NCBI RefSeq assembly: GCF_963974575.1
Contig: NZ_CAXBBQ010000001.1
Span: 248,001 to 312,000 of the forward strand
Direction of reading: 5' to 3'
From: Sphingosinicella sp963974575
GTDB lineage: Bacteria > Pseudomonadota > Alphaproteobacteria > Sphingomonadales > Sphingomonadaceae
Length of the DNA: 64,000 nucleotides
The notes below the pieces were generated by a model. It ran no database searches and was not told where the DNA came from. It saw nothing but the letters and a program-made list of their open reading frames with translations. Of this stretch, positions 1-9,927 are shown one piece after another. Within the stretch, counting starts at the first letter, position 1. Each line of letters begins with the position of its first letter. Both the position numbers and the translations under genes were made by a program.

Positions 1-41
1 GGGGGCGGTCCGGCACGTCACCCAGCGCGGAGAAACGCCCC

Positions 42-437
42 ATGACGCGGCGCGCCTCTGGCCTCACCGGCATATTCGCGACACTGGCGCTGGCCGCCTG
101 TTCCACGCCCGAAGCGCCGGTGGAGCCCGCCCCGGCCCCCGTATCTGAGACCGCAAGCGGCGAGCGCTGCGTCGGCCTTGCCGCGATCCGGAGCACCAGA
201 GTCGTCGACGATTCAACGATCGACTTCACCATGCGCGACGGCCGCATCCTTCGGAACACGCTGCCGCACGCCTGCCCCTCGCTCGGCTTCGAGGAGGCCT
301 TCACCTATTCGACCTCGCTGTCGCAGCTCTGCTCGACCGATATCATCACGGTGGTGTTGCAGGGCGGCGGGCCCCGGCTCGGCGCCAGCTGCGGGCTCGG
401 CACCTTCGTGCCCATCACGCCAACCAAAGCTGAATAG
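42..437 (+). CDS. Small secreted lipoprotein, function unknown
   Basis: A 131-residue protein. Its N-terminus is a lipoprotein signal: basic start, hydrophobic stretch and a lipobox ending in Leu-Ala-Ala-Cys near residue 20, followed by a Pro/Ala-rich linker. The mature part has four further Cys and a short beta-rich core reading roughly 'CVGLAAIRSTRVVDD' and 'FTMRDGRILRN'. This resembles small sphingomonad lipoproteins of the DUF6491 type, but I assign that only tentatively. It stands alone upstream of a tRNA. The signal and reading frame are clear; no function can be inferred. Confidence 0.7.
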   Translation: MTRRASGLTGIFATLALAACSTPEAPVEPAPAPVSETASGERCVGLAAIRSTRVVDDSTIDFTMRDGRILRNTLPHACPSLGFEEAFTYSTSLSQLCSTDIITVVLQGGGPRLGASCGLGTFVPITPTKAE

Positions 438-507
438 CAGCCCCGCGCTTTTCCCGCTGGCCTGCACGCCCGCGCTTTGTTAAGCGTGCCGGCCGAAACG
501 GCGACCG

Positions 508-584
<77 letters not shown>

Positions 585-684
585 AATACCCCCGATTGCC
601 GCCGAAACTGCGCTTCTTCACCCTTGCCGGGTATCGCAGCCTACCCCGTGCGCGTCATTGACAGGCTTTTCCAGAGTATCGGAC

Positions 685-1239
685 ATGCAGATCATTGAAA
701 CCGAGCGCCTGATCCTCAGGCCCTTCCGGGAGGGCGATGCAGCGGACCTCTTCGCTTATCTGCGCGCGCCCACGGCTCCTTGTTTCCTCTCGCTCAAACT
801 CGCGGACCTTGCCGGGGCGGAGGCCGAGGTCAGGAAACGCACGGTTGACGAGGGCAGCGTGGCGATATGCCTGAAACAAACCGGTCAGGTCATCGGCGAT
901 CTGTTCGGCGGGGCCGGAGACGAGGAGGAGGACGGGACCGCGTCGGTCGGCTGGCACCTCAATCCGCAGTTCGGTGGTCGGGGCTATGCGTTTGAAGCCG
1001 CGAAAGCCCTGTTCGACCATCTTTTCCGGGTAAAGGGCTTTCGCCGACTTTATGCCTATGTCGAGGACCACAACACGTCCTCGCAGCGCCTCTGCGAAAA
1101 GCTGGGCATGCGCCGGGAAGGCGTGTTCATCGAATTCGTATCGTTCACCAACGACGATGCGGGCAATCCGATCTACGAAAACACCATGCAATACGCCATC
1201 CTGCGCCGCGAGTGGATGTCTGGCGCTTCAGCCGTTTGA
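685..1239 (+). CDS. GNAT N-acetyltransferase, RimJ/RimL-like
   Basis: A 184-residue protein of the GNAT superfamily, which transfers acetyl groups from acetyl-CoA to amines. The opening 'IETERLILRPFREGDAADLF' is the standard start of RimJ/RimL-type members. The acetyl-CoA pyrophosphate loop is seen as 'GGRGYAFEAAKAL' around residue 100, and 'NTSSQRLCEKLGMRREG' is the usual late motif. The frame is open upstream to 577, inside the tRNA, so the ATG at 685 is the sensible start and matches the domain start. The acceptor cannot be told from sequence. Confidence 0.88.
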   Translation: MQIIETERLILRPFREGDAADLFAYLRAPTAPCFLSLKLADLAGAEAEVRKRTVDEGSVAICLKQTGQVIGDLFGGAGDEEEDGTASVGWHLNPQFGGRGYAFEAAKALFDHLFRVKGFRRLYAYVEDHNTSSQRLCEKLGMRREGVFIEFVSFTNDDAGNPIYENTMQYAILRREWMSGASAV

Positions 1240-1316
1240 CGGCCGCTTGGAGGGACCGGCCGCGTTGAATGCGGGTGATAACGTGGACGTCATTTTCCTC
1301 GTCTCCCGGCGAACGC

Positions 1317-1997
1317 TCAGTCCGCGCGGCGGAGGAAGGCGACGTTCATGGGGCGGCGCAGGGTGAAGCCGATTGACTCGTAAAGCGTGATCGCGGGCGT
1401 GTTTGATGCGAAGGCGTGGAGGAACGGCTGCGCACCGCTTTCGAAGATCGCCTGCATGGCATGGAGCGAGAGCCGCTTGCCGAGGCCCTTGCCGCGATGA
1501 TCGGGATGCGTGCAGACACCGCTCAGCTCCGTGTAGCCGGGCTGGCGCATCCGTTCCCCCGCCATGGCGATGAGCGCGCCGTTGTGGCGCACACCCCAGA
1601 ACCGGCCGAGCGCCAACGCTTCGAGCGAGAAGGGGCCGGGTTTCGTCAGTTCCGCGAGGGCGAGCATCGCTGCTGCATCGGCCCAGCCGAGGGGTACAAT
1701 TTCCGCATCGGCAAGCGGCCGGGGCGGCTGTGCTGCTAACATCTGCACGCCAGGCGCGGACATTACGGTTTCGAAGCCCTGCGGCGGCACGACCGGATCG
1801 GCCATCAGCAGGACCAGGCTTTCACCCGGTGCAGCAAGCGCACCGAGCGCGGCGAGTGCGGCCGGGCTGTTGTCGATGCTTGCCGCCATTGGGCCGATCG
1901 ACGTGCGGTAGCGGCGCGCCAGGGCACCGCCCTCTGCAACATCCGCGTGCGTTGTGCTGAGCGCCTGCCAGATCGGCCGGTCGAGAACGTGCGTCAC
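1317..1997 (-). CDS. GNAT N-acetyltransferase downstream of marR
   Basis: About 226 residues, with the GNAT fold in the C-terminal half: the acetyl-CoA loop 'HPDHRGKGLGKRLSLHAMQ' and the late motif 'NTPAITLYESIGFTLRRPM'. The first half is divergent, as in two-lobed GNAT proteins. I chose a GTG start at 1997 because it overlaps the marR stop codon (GTGA), so the two genes are probably translationally coupled. The substrate is unknown. Pairing with a MarR regulator suggests a ligand-responsive acetylation or detoxification role, which is inference only. Confidence 0.85.
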   Translation of the reverse strand: MTHVLDRPIWQALSTTHADVAEGGALARRYRTSIGPMAASIDNSPAALAALGALAAPGESLVLLMADPVVPPQGFETVMSAPGVQMLAAQPPRPLADAEIVPLGWADAAAMLALAELTKPGPFSLEALALGRFWGVRHNGALIAMAGERMRQPGYTELSGVCTHPDHRGKGLGKRLSLHAMQAIFESGAQPFLHAFASNTPAITLYESIGFTLRRPMNVAFLRRAD

Positions 1998-2491
1998 AGT
2001 GCCGACTCCTCTTTCAGCGCTGCGATGCGTTCGGGCAGGGGGATTTCGTGGAGCGCCGCTTCCAGCGCATCGAGCTGATCGAGCAGCGGCCCTGCAAGCG
2101 GTGCACACAGATGGGCGACCGCGCGATCGATCTGCGGCCACATTTCGGCCCGCAGACGCGCCACGAGCGCCTTTCCGGCCGGCGAGAGCGCGACGAGGCG
2201 GACACGCGCATCGCCTTCGGATTTCAGGACTTCAAGAGAGCCCGCTTCGACAAGAATACCAACCGCGCGCGTGGCACCCGGTTGCGTGATGCCGAGCGCA
2301 AGCGCGAGATCGCCGACGGTGACCGGGCCGAGCCGCTCAACGGCCACAAGCACCGGGCACTGGCTTGCCTGAACGGAGAGCCCGCCCGCATCGAGAACGC
2401 GCTGCGTTTCCGATTGAAGCTGTTCCCCGATCCTTCGCAGCCTGGTGCCGAGGGACAAGTGACCGAGCGCGCGCACCACATCTTCGACCAT
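1994..2491 (-). CDS. MarR-family transcriptional regulator
   Basis: A 165-residue MarR-type winged-helix protein. The recognition region reads 'TVGDLALALGITQPGATRAV' and is followed by the wing 'SEGDARVRLVALSPAGKAL', both characteristic of the family. MarR proteins bind palindromic operators as dimers and usually release them on binding small phenolic or oxidised ligands. An AT-rich palindrome lies 15 bp upstream of the start and is probably its own operator. The gene overlaps the next one (GNAT) by 4 bp. Confidence 0.92.
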   Translation of the reverse strand: MVEDVVRALGHLSLGTRLRRIGEQLQSETQRVLDAGGLSVQASQCPVLVAVERLGPVTVGDLALALGITQPGATRAVGILVEAGSLEVLKSEGDARVRLVALSPAGKALVARLRAEMWPQIDRAVAHLCAPLAGPLLDQLDALEAALHEIPLPERIAALKEESAL

Positions 2492-2505
2492 GTTTCGTTC
2501 AATCC

Positions 2506-2529
2506 ATAAGTAGATATATAACTACTTAT
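2506..2529. promoter_or_regulatory. Probable MarR operator palindrome
   Basis: Perfect 8-bp inverted repeat ATAAGTAG and CTACTTAT separated by 8 bp, whose central TATATA is itself symmetric. It begins 15 bp upstream of the marR start in an otherwise GC-rich region and would overlap its promoter. Length and symmetry fit a MarR dimer site. Confidence 0.65.
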
Positions 2530-2697
2530 ATAAAAACACATGACGGCAGACAAGGGGCGAGACGCAAAGAGGTCGGCATGACATCAACGGCGATGGCGAT
2601 GGGCGGCACGATCACGATGGCCTGAACGCCGCAGGTGGCGAGTCGAAGGCTTTGCGCTTAAAAGACCCTCGAAGTTGGACGAGGGACCGGAACGCGC

Positions 2698-4113
<1,416 letters not shown>

Positions 4114-4120
4114 GCGACAC

Positions 4121-4699
4121 ATGACGCGCATCCTCGTGATCGACGCGCATCCGGACCCCGATCCGGCGCGATTTTGCCATGCGCTTGCCGATGTCTATGC
4201 GGAAAGCGCCGTGGGCGCGGGCCATGCGGTCGAGCGGCTGGCGCTTTCAGCGATCGATATTCCCGTGCTCAGCAGCCGCGCAGACTGGGAGGATGGCGAG
4301 GCGTCGCCTGCCATTCGGGAGGCGCAGGCGATGATCGCGCGCGCCGAGCATCTGGTGATCCTGTTTCCGCTGTGGCTGGGCGATGTGCCCGCGCTGCTGA
4401 AGGCGTTCCTGGAGCAGGTGTTCCGGCCCGGCTTCGCGTTCCCGACAGGTCCGAGAAAGCCCAATGCGGGGCTGCTGAAAGGCAAATCCGCGCGCATCGT
4501 CGTCACCATGGGGATGCCCGCGCTGTTCTACCGCTGGGTGTATCGCGCGCACAGTCTGAAGAGCCTGCGCAGCAACATCCTGCGCTTCGTCGGCATCGGC
4601 CCGATCCGCGAGACGCTGATCGGCAACGTGGAAGGCAGCGCCGGGAACCGCACGGAGGCGCTGGCATTGATGCGGCGGCTCGGAGCCGACGCCGCCTGA
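4121..4699 (+). CDS. NAD(P)H-dependent oxidoreductase, flavodoxin-like fold
   Basis: A 192-residue protein of the NAD(P)H:quinone oxidoreductase / flavodoxin-2 family (FMN or FAD dependent). The N-terminal 'ILVIDAHPDPDPARFCHAL' is the phosphate-binding strand-loop-helix. 'LVILFPLWLGDVPALLKAF' is the second hallmark, where the flavin ring packs. The segment around 'GMPALFYRWVYRAHSLK' matches the usual C-terminal lid. It starts 8 bp after sdaA and ends 5 bp before the next gene, suggesting co-transcription. The substrate is unknown; quinones are likely for the family. Confidence 0.87.
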   Translation: MTRILVIDAHPDPDPARFCHALADVYAESAVGAGHAVERLALSAIDIPVLSSRADWEDGEASPAIREAQAMIARAEHLVILFPLWLGDVPALLKAFLEQVFRPGFAFPTGPRKPNAGLLKGKSARIVVTMGMPALFYRWVYRAHSLKSLRSNILRFVGIGPIRETLIGNVEGSAGNRTEALALMRRLGADAA

Positions 4700-4703
4700 C
4701 GCG

Positions 4704-5873
4704 ATGAGCGTGCCCTCCCCGATCGACTGGCGCGAGGCCGGGATCGGCATCGGCGAGGCCGTGCCCGAGGACCGACGCGTGACAGGCGCGAATTGGCGGA
4801 CGTGGCCGTTCAATCGCTGGGCGTTCCAGCACACGCGGATGCTGGTGCCATCCGTGCCGCTTGCAGGCGCCGCCGCGCCCGCACCACTTGCCGAACGCGC
4901 GGCCGATCTTTCAGGGCTGCGCCTCGCGGGCGAGGACGGAGAGACGATCGACTGGGAAACCTATGTTGCTTCCACCTACACGGATGCGATGATCGTGCTG
5001 CACCGGGGCGCGGTGATCTACGAAACCTATCGCAACGGCATGACGGCGGCGACACCGCATCACCTGTTCTCGGTCACCAAGTCGATCGTCGGGCTTGTCG
5101 CGGAACGGCTGATCGCGGAGGGTGCGATCACGGCGGACCTGCCAACCGCGGCGGCGGTGCCGGAACTTGGGAAAAGCGCATTCGCGGGAACGACGCTGCG
5201 CCAGCTTCTCGACATGACTGACGGCATCGCCTTCGACGAGGACTACGCCAATCTCAGTTCCGACGTGCACCGCTATTCGGCGAGCTATTGGACGCCGGAG
5301 GTGGCGCCGGGCGGGACTTTGCCCGCACTGGCAACGCTCGACCGCCGCGAGGCCGCGCCGGGAACCGCGTTCCGCTACCGCACGCCGGTCGCCGATGCCG
5401 CCGCATGGGTGCTGCGCCGCGCCACCGGTCGTTCGCTCACCGATCTGGTGGCGGAGCATGTGTGGCGTCCGGCCGGATGCGCCGACGCAGCGCATTTCCT
5501 GCTCGATACGGGCGGCCACGAGATCGCCGGATCAGGCCTGAACGCCACCGCGCGCGATCTCGCAAGGCTGGCGCGTTTCCTGATGACGGGCGCCCCGGTG
5601 ACGGACGCGCTGATCGCGGGTGGTGACCGCGCGCTGTTCGCGGCGGGCGCGGCAAACATGCGCCCGGACCACAGCTATCGCGGCTTCTGGTGGGTGAACC
5701 ACGCGCCGCCGGCAGCATTGATGGCGATGGGCGTTTACGGCCAGCGATTGCACATCGAGCCGGAAAACGACCTTGCGATCATCCGGCTCGCTTCGACACC
5801 GCTTCCTTCCAATATCACCAGCGACCCCCTGCACGGCCGCGCTTTCGCAGCCCTGCGCGCACACCTTCGCTGA
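4704..5873 (+). CDS. Serine hydrolase of the class C beta-lactamase family
   Basis: A 389-residue member of the beta-lactamase/esterase superfamily. The nucleophile motif SxxK is 'FSVTKSIVG', with Ser123 and Lys126. Further family features are 'LRQLLDMTDGIAFDEDY' after the active site and 'GSGLNATARDLARLARFL' later. There is no signal peptide, so this is more likely a cytoplasmic esterase or 6-aminohexanoate-dimer-hydrolase-like enzyme than an exported beta-lactamase. It closely follows the flavin oxidoreductase gene. Confidence 0.85.
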   Translation: MSVPSPIDWREAGIGIGEAVPEDRRVTGANWRTWPFNRWAFQHTRMLVPSVPLAGAAAPAPLAERAADLSGLRLAGEDGETIDWETYVASTYTDAMIVLHRGAVIYETYRNGMTAATPHHLFSVTKSIVGLVAERLIAEGAITADLPTAAAVPELGKSAFAGTTLRQLLDMTDGIAFDEDYANLSSDVHRYSASYWTPEVAPGGTLPALATLDRREAAPGTAFRYRTPVADAAAWVLRRATGRSLTDLVAEHVWRPAGCADAAHFLLDTGGHEIAGSGLNATARDLARLARFLMTGAPVTDALIAGGDRALFAAGAANMRPDHSYRGFWWVNHAPPAALMAMGVYGQRLHIEPENDLAIIRLASTPLPSNITSDPLHGRAFAALRAHLR

Positions 5874-5955
5874 CGCATTTCCGTCACCAGAGCGACGCTT
5901 GGCCGAAACACGCGCGTGCGAAATCCGCCATGGTCACACATCCGGGGGATACGCC

Positions 5956-6741
5956 ATGCGTCTCATTGAAAACACGGCCCGCGACACACGTCTCAGCATC
6001 CGCCTTGCAGACAGCGAGGCCGACGTTCGCGCCGCGCAGGCGCTGCGCTATCAGGTTTTTTTCCGCGACATGGGGGCTGCACCGGGCAGCGGTGCGAGCG
6101 GTCTCGACATCGATCCCTACGACCGGTTCTGCGATCACCTGCTGGTTGAAGAGACGGGGGCAGACGGCGCACGCGTCGTCGGCACATACCGGCTGCTCCG
6201 CCAAAGTGTCGCCCATCATCACGGCGGTTTCTACAGCGCCTCCGAATACGACCTCGCCCCGCTCGAGGCGCACGCCGGACGGCACGGCGGCGAGCTTCTG
6301 GAGCTCGGGCGCTCCTGCGTGGCGCCGGAATATCGCGACACGGCGACGATCCAGCTGCTGTGGCGCGGCATCGGCGATTATCTGGCGCAGCGGAGCATCG
6401 GCCACATGTTCGGCTGCGCGAGCTTTCCCGGCACCGATCCCGATGTTCATGCCGCCGCGCTCGCCTATCTCTACCACAATCACCTCGCCCCGCAGGACCG
6501 CCGCGTGAGCGCGCACGCGCGGCACTTCACCGACATGGCAAGGCTTTCCATCGGCGGATACGATCCCAAGGCAGCCTGGCGCGCGCTGCCGCCGCTCATC
6601 AAGGGCTACCTGCGTGTCGGCGCAATGGTCGGCAGCGGCGCCTTCATCGACCGGCAGTTCAACACCATCGACGTGTTCATGATGATGCCGGTGGATGCCA
6701 TCGCGGCGCGGTACGCGAAGCGCTTCGGCGCGGCGGCCTAG
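5956..6741 (+). CDS. OlsB-like N-acyltransferase (ornithine lipid type)
   Basis: A 261-residue member of the GNAT-fold 'hemolysin-like' N-acyltransferases that includes OlsB, which transfers a 3-hydroxyacyl chain from ACP to the alpha-amine of ornithine. Visible family motifs are 'DVRAAQALRYQVFFRDMGA', 'DRFCDHLLVEE', 'VVGTYRLLRQS' and 'LELGRSCVAPEYRD'. The frame extends upstream into the hydrolase gene, but the ATG at 5956 matches the domain start. No olsA-like acyltransferase lies beside it, so whether it makes ornithine lipid or another N-acyl amino lipid is open. Confidence 0.82.
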   Translation: MRLIENTARDTRLSIRLADSEADVRAAQALRYQVFFRDMGAAPGSGASGLDIDPYDRFCDHLLVEETGADGARVVGTYRLLRQSVAHHHGGFYSASEYDLAPLEAHAGRHGGELLELGRSCVAPEYRDTATIQLLWRGIGDYLAQRSIGHMFGCASFPGTDPDVHAAALAYLYHNHLAPQDRRVSAHARHFTDMARLSIGGYDPKAAWRALPPLIKGYLRVGAMVGSGAFIDRQFNTIDVFMMMPVDAIAARYAKRFGAAA

Positions 6742-6744
6742 GCC

Positions 6745-9700
6745 TTAGTGGAAATCCCGCGAGCCGGGAAGGATGCGCACGTTTCGCGGATGCCCCCGGC
6801 TGCGCGCACGCACGGGCATGGCGGCGGCTTCGGAGAGGCGGGCGAGCTCGTCGCTGCGATCGATGATCTTTGAGGCCATCAGGTGGACGACACCCTCGCG
6901 GCTTTTCTGCACCTCGCCTTCCACCACCATCAGCCGCGCGGACATGACGGCGCGGCGATAGGGCTCGAACAGGCGCGCCCACAGAAGCGCGTTGGTGATG
7001 CCGGTTTCGTCCTCGAGCGTGATGAAGATGGCGTTGCCCTTGCCCGGACGCTGGCGGATCAGCACCACGCCTGCCGTACGCACGCGCGCGCCGTTTCGCG
7101 CCGCCGCGGTTTCGGCGCAGGTGAGAATACCCTCGGCGCGGAACACATCGCGCAGGAACTGCATCGGGTGCGCTTTCAGCGACAGGCGCGTCACCTGATA
7201 ATCGGTGGCGACATGTTCGGAGAGCGGCATCGCAGGGAGCGCCGGATCGGGCTCGTCGCCGAGTTCGCGCGCGCCGGCGGCGGCGAACAGCGGCAATTCA
7301 TCCTGCGGCATTCGCCGCGCTTCCCATAGAGCGGCGCGGCGATCGATACCGATGGAGCGGAACGCATCGGCATCGGCGAGCAGCCGCAAGGCGCGCTGCG
7401 GCAATGCGACGCGACGGGCGAGGCTTTCCACCGAGACGAAGGCGCCGCCGGCGCGCGCAGACATCATGGCGGTCGCCCAATCCTGTCGGAAACCGTCGAT
7501 CTGGCGAAGACCTAGGCGGAGCGCGAGGCTGCCGTCGGGGCGGGTTTCGAGGCTATTATCCCAATCGCTTGCGTTGATGTCCGCAGCACGCACCTTGACA
7601 CCATGCTCCCGCGCATCGCGCACAAGTTGTGCGGGCGCATAAAACCCCATCGGCTGCGAATTGAGGAGTGCGCAGGTGAATGCCGCCGGGTGATGGCATT
7701 TGATCCACGCCGAGACGTAGACGAGCTTCGCGAAGGACTGGGCATGGCTTTCGGGAAAGCCGTAGCTGCCGAAACCCTCAATCTGTTTGAAACATCGCTC
7801 GGCGAAATCCTGCGTGTAACCGCGCGCAATCATCCCCCCGATCAATTTGTCGCCGAAATGATGGATGGTGCCGACATTGCGGAACGTCGCCATCGCCCGG
7901 CGCAGACCGTTCGCCTCGTCAGGCGTGAAATCGGCGGCAACGATGGCAAGCTTCATCGCCTGCTCCTGAAACAGCGGTACGCCGCAGGTCTTCTGGAGGA
8001 CGTCTTTCAGTTCGTTCGGATCATGCGGGGGGGCTGGAGACGGGAAGGTGACCGGCTCCTCGCCGTTTCGCCGCCGCAGATAGGGATGCACCATATCGCC
8101 TTCGATGGGGCCAGGGCGGACGATCGCGACCTGAATCACAAGGTCATAAAATCTGCGCGGTTTCAGCCGCGGCAGCATGTTGATCTGCGCCCGGCTTTCC
8201 ACCTGGAACACGCCGATGCTGTCGCCCTTGCACAGCATCTCGTAGGTGGCCGGATCGTCCTGCGGCACGGTCTTCAGCGCGAAATCGCCGAGGCCGTGCG
8301 CGCGCATCAGATCGAAGCTCTTGCGGATGCAGGTGAGCATCCCGAGCGCGAGCACATCGACCTTCATGAGGCCGAGCGCATCGATATCGTCCTTGTCCCA
8401 TTCGATGAAGGTGCGGTCTTCCATCGCGGCATTGTGAATGGGCACCATCTCGTCGAGGCGCCCTTCGGTGAGCACATAGCCGCCCACATGCTGTGAGAGG
8501 TGGCGCGGGAATTCGAGGAGCTGGCCGACGAGATCGCGGAGCCGCACGATCTCCGGATTGTCGCCGTCGAACCCGGCCTCTTCGTAGCGCCGGTCTTCCA
8601 TGCCGCCGTAGCTGCCCCAGACCGATGAGGAGAGGCGTGCCGTCACATCCTCGCTGATGCCGAGCGCCTTCCCGACCTCGCGCAGCGTGCTGCGGGCGCG
8701 GTAATGGATGACGGTGGCGGCAATGCCTGCACGTTCGCGCCCGTAGCGTTCGTAGACGTACTGCATCACCTCCTCGCGGCGCTCGTGTTCGAAATCGACA
8801 TCGATGTCGGGCGGCTCCCGGCGTTCTTCCGAAAGGAAGCGCGAGAAGAGGAGGTTCTCCTTCACCGGATCGACGGCGGTAACACCGAGCAGATAGCAGA
8901 CGAGCGAGTTCGCCGCCGAACCGCGGCCCTGACAGAGAATGTCCTTGCTGCGGGCGAAACGGACAATGTCGTGAACGGTGAGGAAGTAATAGGCGTAGTT
9001 GCACTTGGCGATGAGGCCGAATTCCTCGTCGAGGGTCGCCTGCATCTTCGGCGGGATGCCCGCCGGGTGTTGTTTGCGTGCTTCCGTCGTCACCAGATGT
9101 TCGAGCCAGGCCTGCGGCGTCCAACCTTCGGGAACGGGCTCGTGCGGGTATTCGTATTTAAGCTGTTCGAGCGAAAACTGGATGCGGTCCAGAAGGCGGA
9201 CGCTCTCTGCGACTGCTTCCGGGCAATCGCGGAACAGGCGGGCCATTTCAGCGGGCAGCTTCAGGTGACGTTCGGCGTTGGCGGCGAGGTGTCGGCCGGC
9301 GGCGTGAATGGTCGTCTTCTCGCGGATGCAGGTGAGGATGTCGTGCAGCTGTCGCTGCGCGGGCGTGGCGTAGAGCGCATCATTGGTGGCGAGGAGCGGC
9401 ACGCCGGTGCGCGCCGCGAGCGCCATCAGCCGGGCGAGATGACGGCGGTCGGCGCCTGCGCGCGGCATCGCGGCGCCGAGCCAGACATTGCCGGGAGACG
9501 CCTTCGCCAGCTGCCGGAGCGCAAGCTCGTGCGCATCGTCCGCCATCGCGATGAGCAGCAGGTCCTCATGGTGATCGAGGAGGTCGCGCAGCGTGAGGAT
9601 GCAGTCGCCCTTCGCGGCGCGGCGGTTGCCCAGCGTCAGCAGCCGTGTGAGCCGACCCCAGCCGTGCCGGGTTTCGGGATAAGCGACGATGTCGGGTGTG

Positions 9701-9927
9701 CCGTCCGCGAAGACGAGGCGGGCGCCGACGGCCAGTTTGAAGGCCCGAGTCTCGCCTTTCAGTGCAACCCACGCGCGGACCACACCGGCGACGCTGTTGC
9801 GGTCCGCGATGCCGATACCGGCATAGCCGAGCGACAGCGCTGCCGCCACCATCTCCGCCGGATGCGAGGCGCCGCGCAGGAAAGAGTAGTTGGTGGCCGC
9901 GACCATCTCGGCGAAGGCGGCGGTCAT
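6745..9927 (-). CDS. dnaE2: Error-prone DNA polymerase III alpha-like subunit DnaE2
   Basis: A 1060-residue C-family polymerase of the DnaE2 (ImuC) type, the catalytic enzyme of SOS translesion synthesis with ImuB. It starts with the PHP domain ('NYSFLRGASHPAEMVAAAL') and continues with the polymerase core. The region 'CQGRGSAANSLVCYLLG' and the acidic 'RREPPDIDVDFEHERREEV' carry the palm catalytic acids. An OB-fold segment lies near the C-terminus. The ATG at 9927 overlaps the imuB stop by 4 bp (ATGA), so translation is coupled. It is the third gene of an SOS operon and lacks the long C-terminal extension of replicative DnaE1. Confidence 0.96.
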   Translation of the reverse strand: MTAAFAEMVAATNYSFLRGASHPAEMVAAALSLGYAGIGIADRNSVAGVVRAWVALKGETRAFKLAVGARLVFADGTPDIVAYPETRHGWGRLTRLLTLGNRRAAKGDCILTLRDLLDHHEDLLLIAMADDAHELALRQLAKASPGNVWLGAAMPRAGADRRHLARLMALAARTGVPLLATNDALYATPAQRQLHDILTCIREKTTIHAAGRHLAANAERHLKLPAEMARLFRDCPEAVAESVRLLDRIQFSLEQLKYEYPHEPVPEGWTPQAWLEHLVTTEARKQHPAGIPPKMQATLDEEFGLIAKCNYAYYFLTVHDIVRFARSKDILCQGRGSAANSLVCYLLGVTAVDPVKENLLFSRFLSEERREPPDIDVDFEHERREEVMQYVYERYGRERAGIAATVIHYRARSTLREVGKALGISEDVTARLSSSVWGSYGGMEDRRYEEAGFDGDNPEIVRLRDLVGQLLEFPRHLSQHVGGYVLTEGRLDEMVPIHNAAMEDRTFIEWDKDDIDALGLMKVDVLALGMLTCIRKSFDLMRAHGLGDFALKTVPQDDPATYEMLCKGDSIGVFQVESRAQINMLPRLKPRRFYDLVIQVAIVRPGPIEGDMVHPYLRRRNGEEPVTFPSPAPPHDPNELKDVLQKTCGVPLFQEQAMKLAIVAADFTPDEANGLRRAMATFRNVGTIHHFGDKLIGGMIARGYTQDFAERCFKQIEGFGSYGFPESHAQSFAKLVYVSAWIKCHHPAAFTCALLNSQPMGFYAPAQLVRDAREHGVKVRAADINASDWDNSLETRPDGSLALRLGLRQIDGFRQDWATAMMSARAGGAFVSVESLARRVALPQRALRLLADADAFRSIGIDRRAALWEARRMPQDELPLFAAAGARELGDEPDPALPAMPLSEHVATDYQVTRLSLKAHPMQFLRDVFRAEGILTCAETAAARNGARVRTAGVVLIRQRPGKGNAIFITLEDETGITNALLWARLFEPYRRAVMSARLMVVEGEVQKSREGVVHLMASKIIDRSDELARLSEAAAMPVRARSRGHPRNVRILPGSRDFH

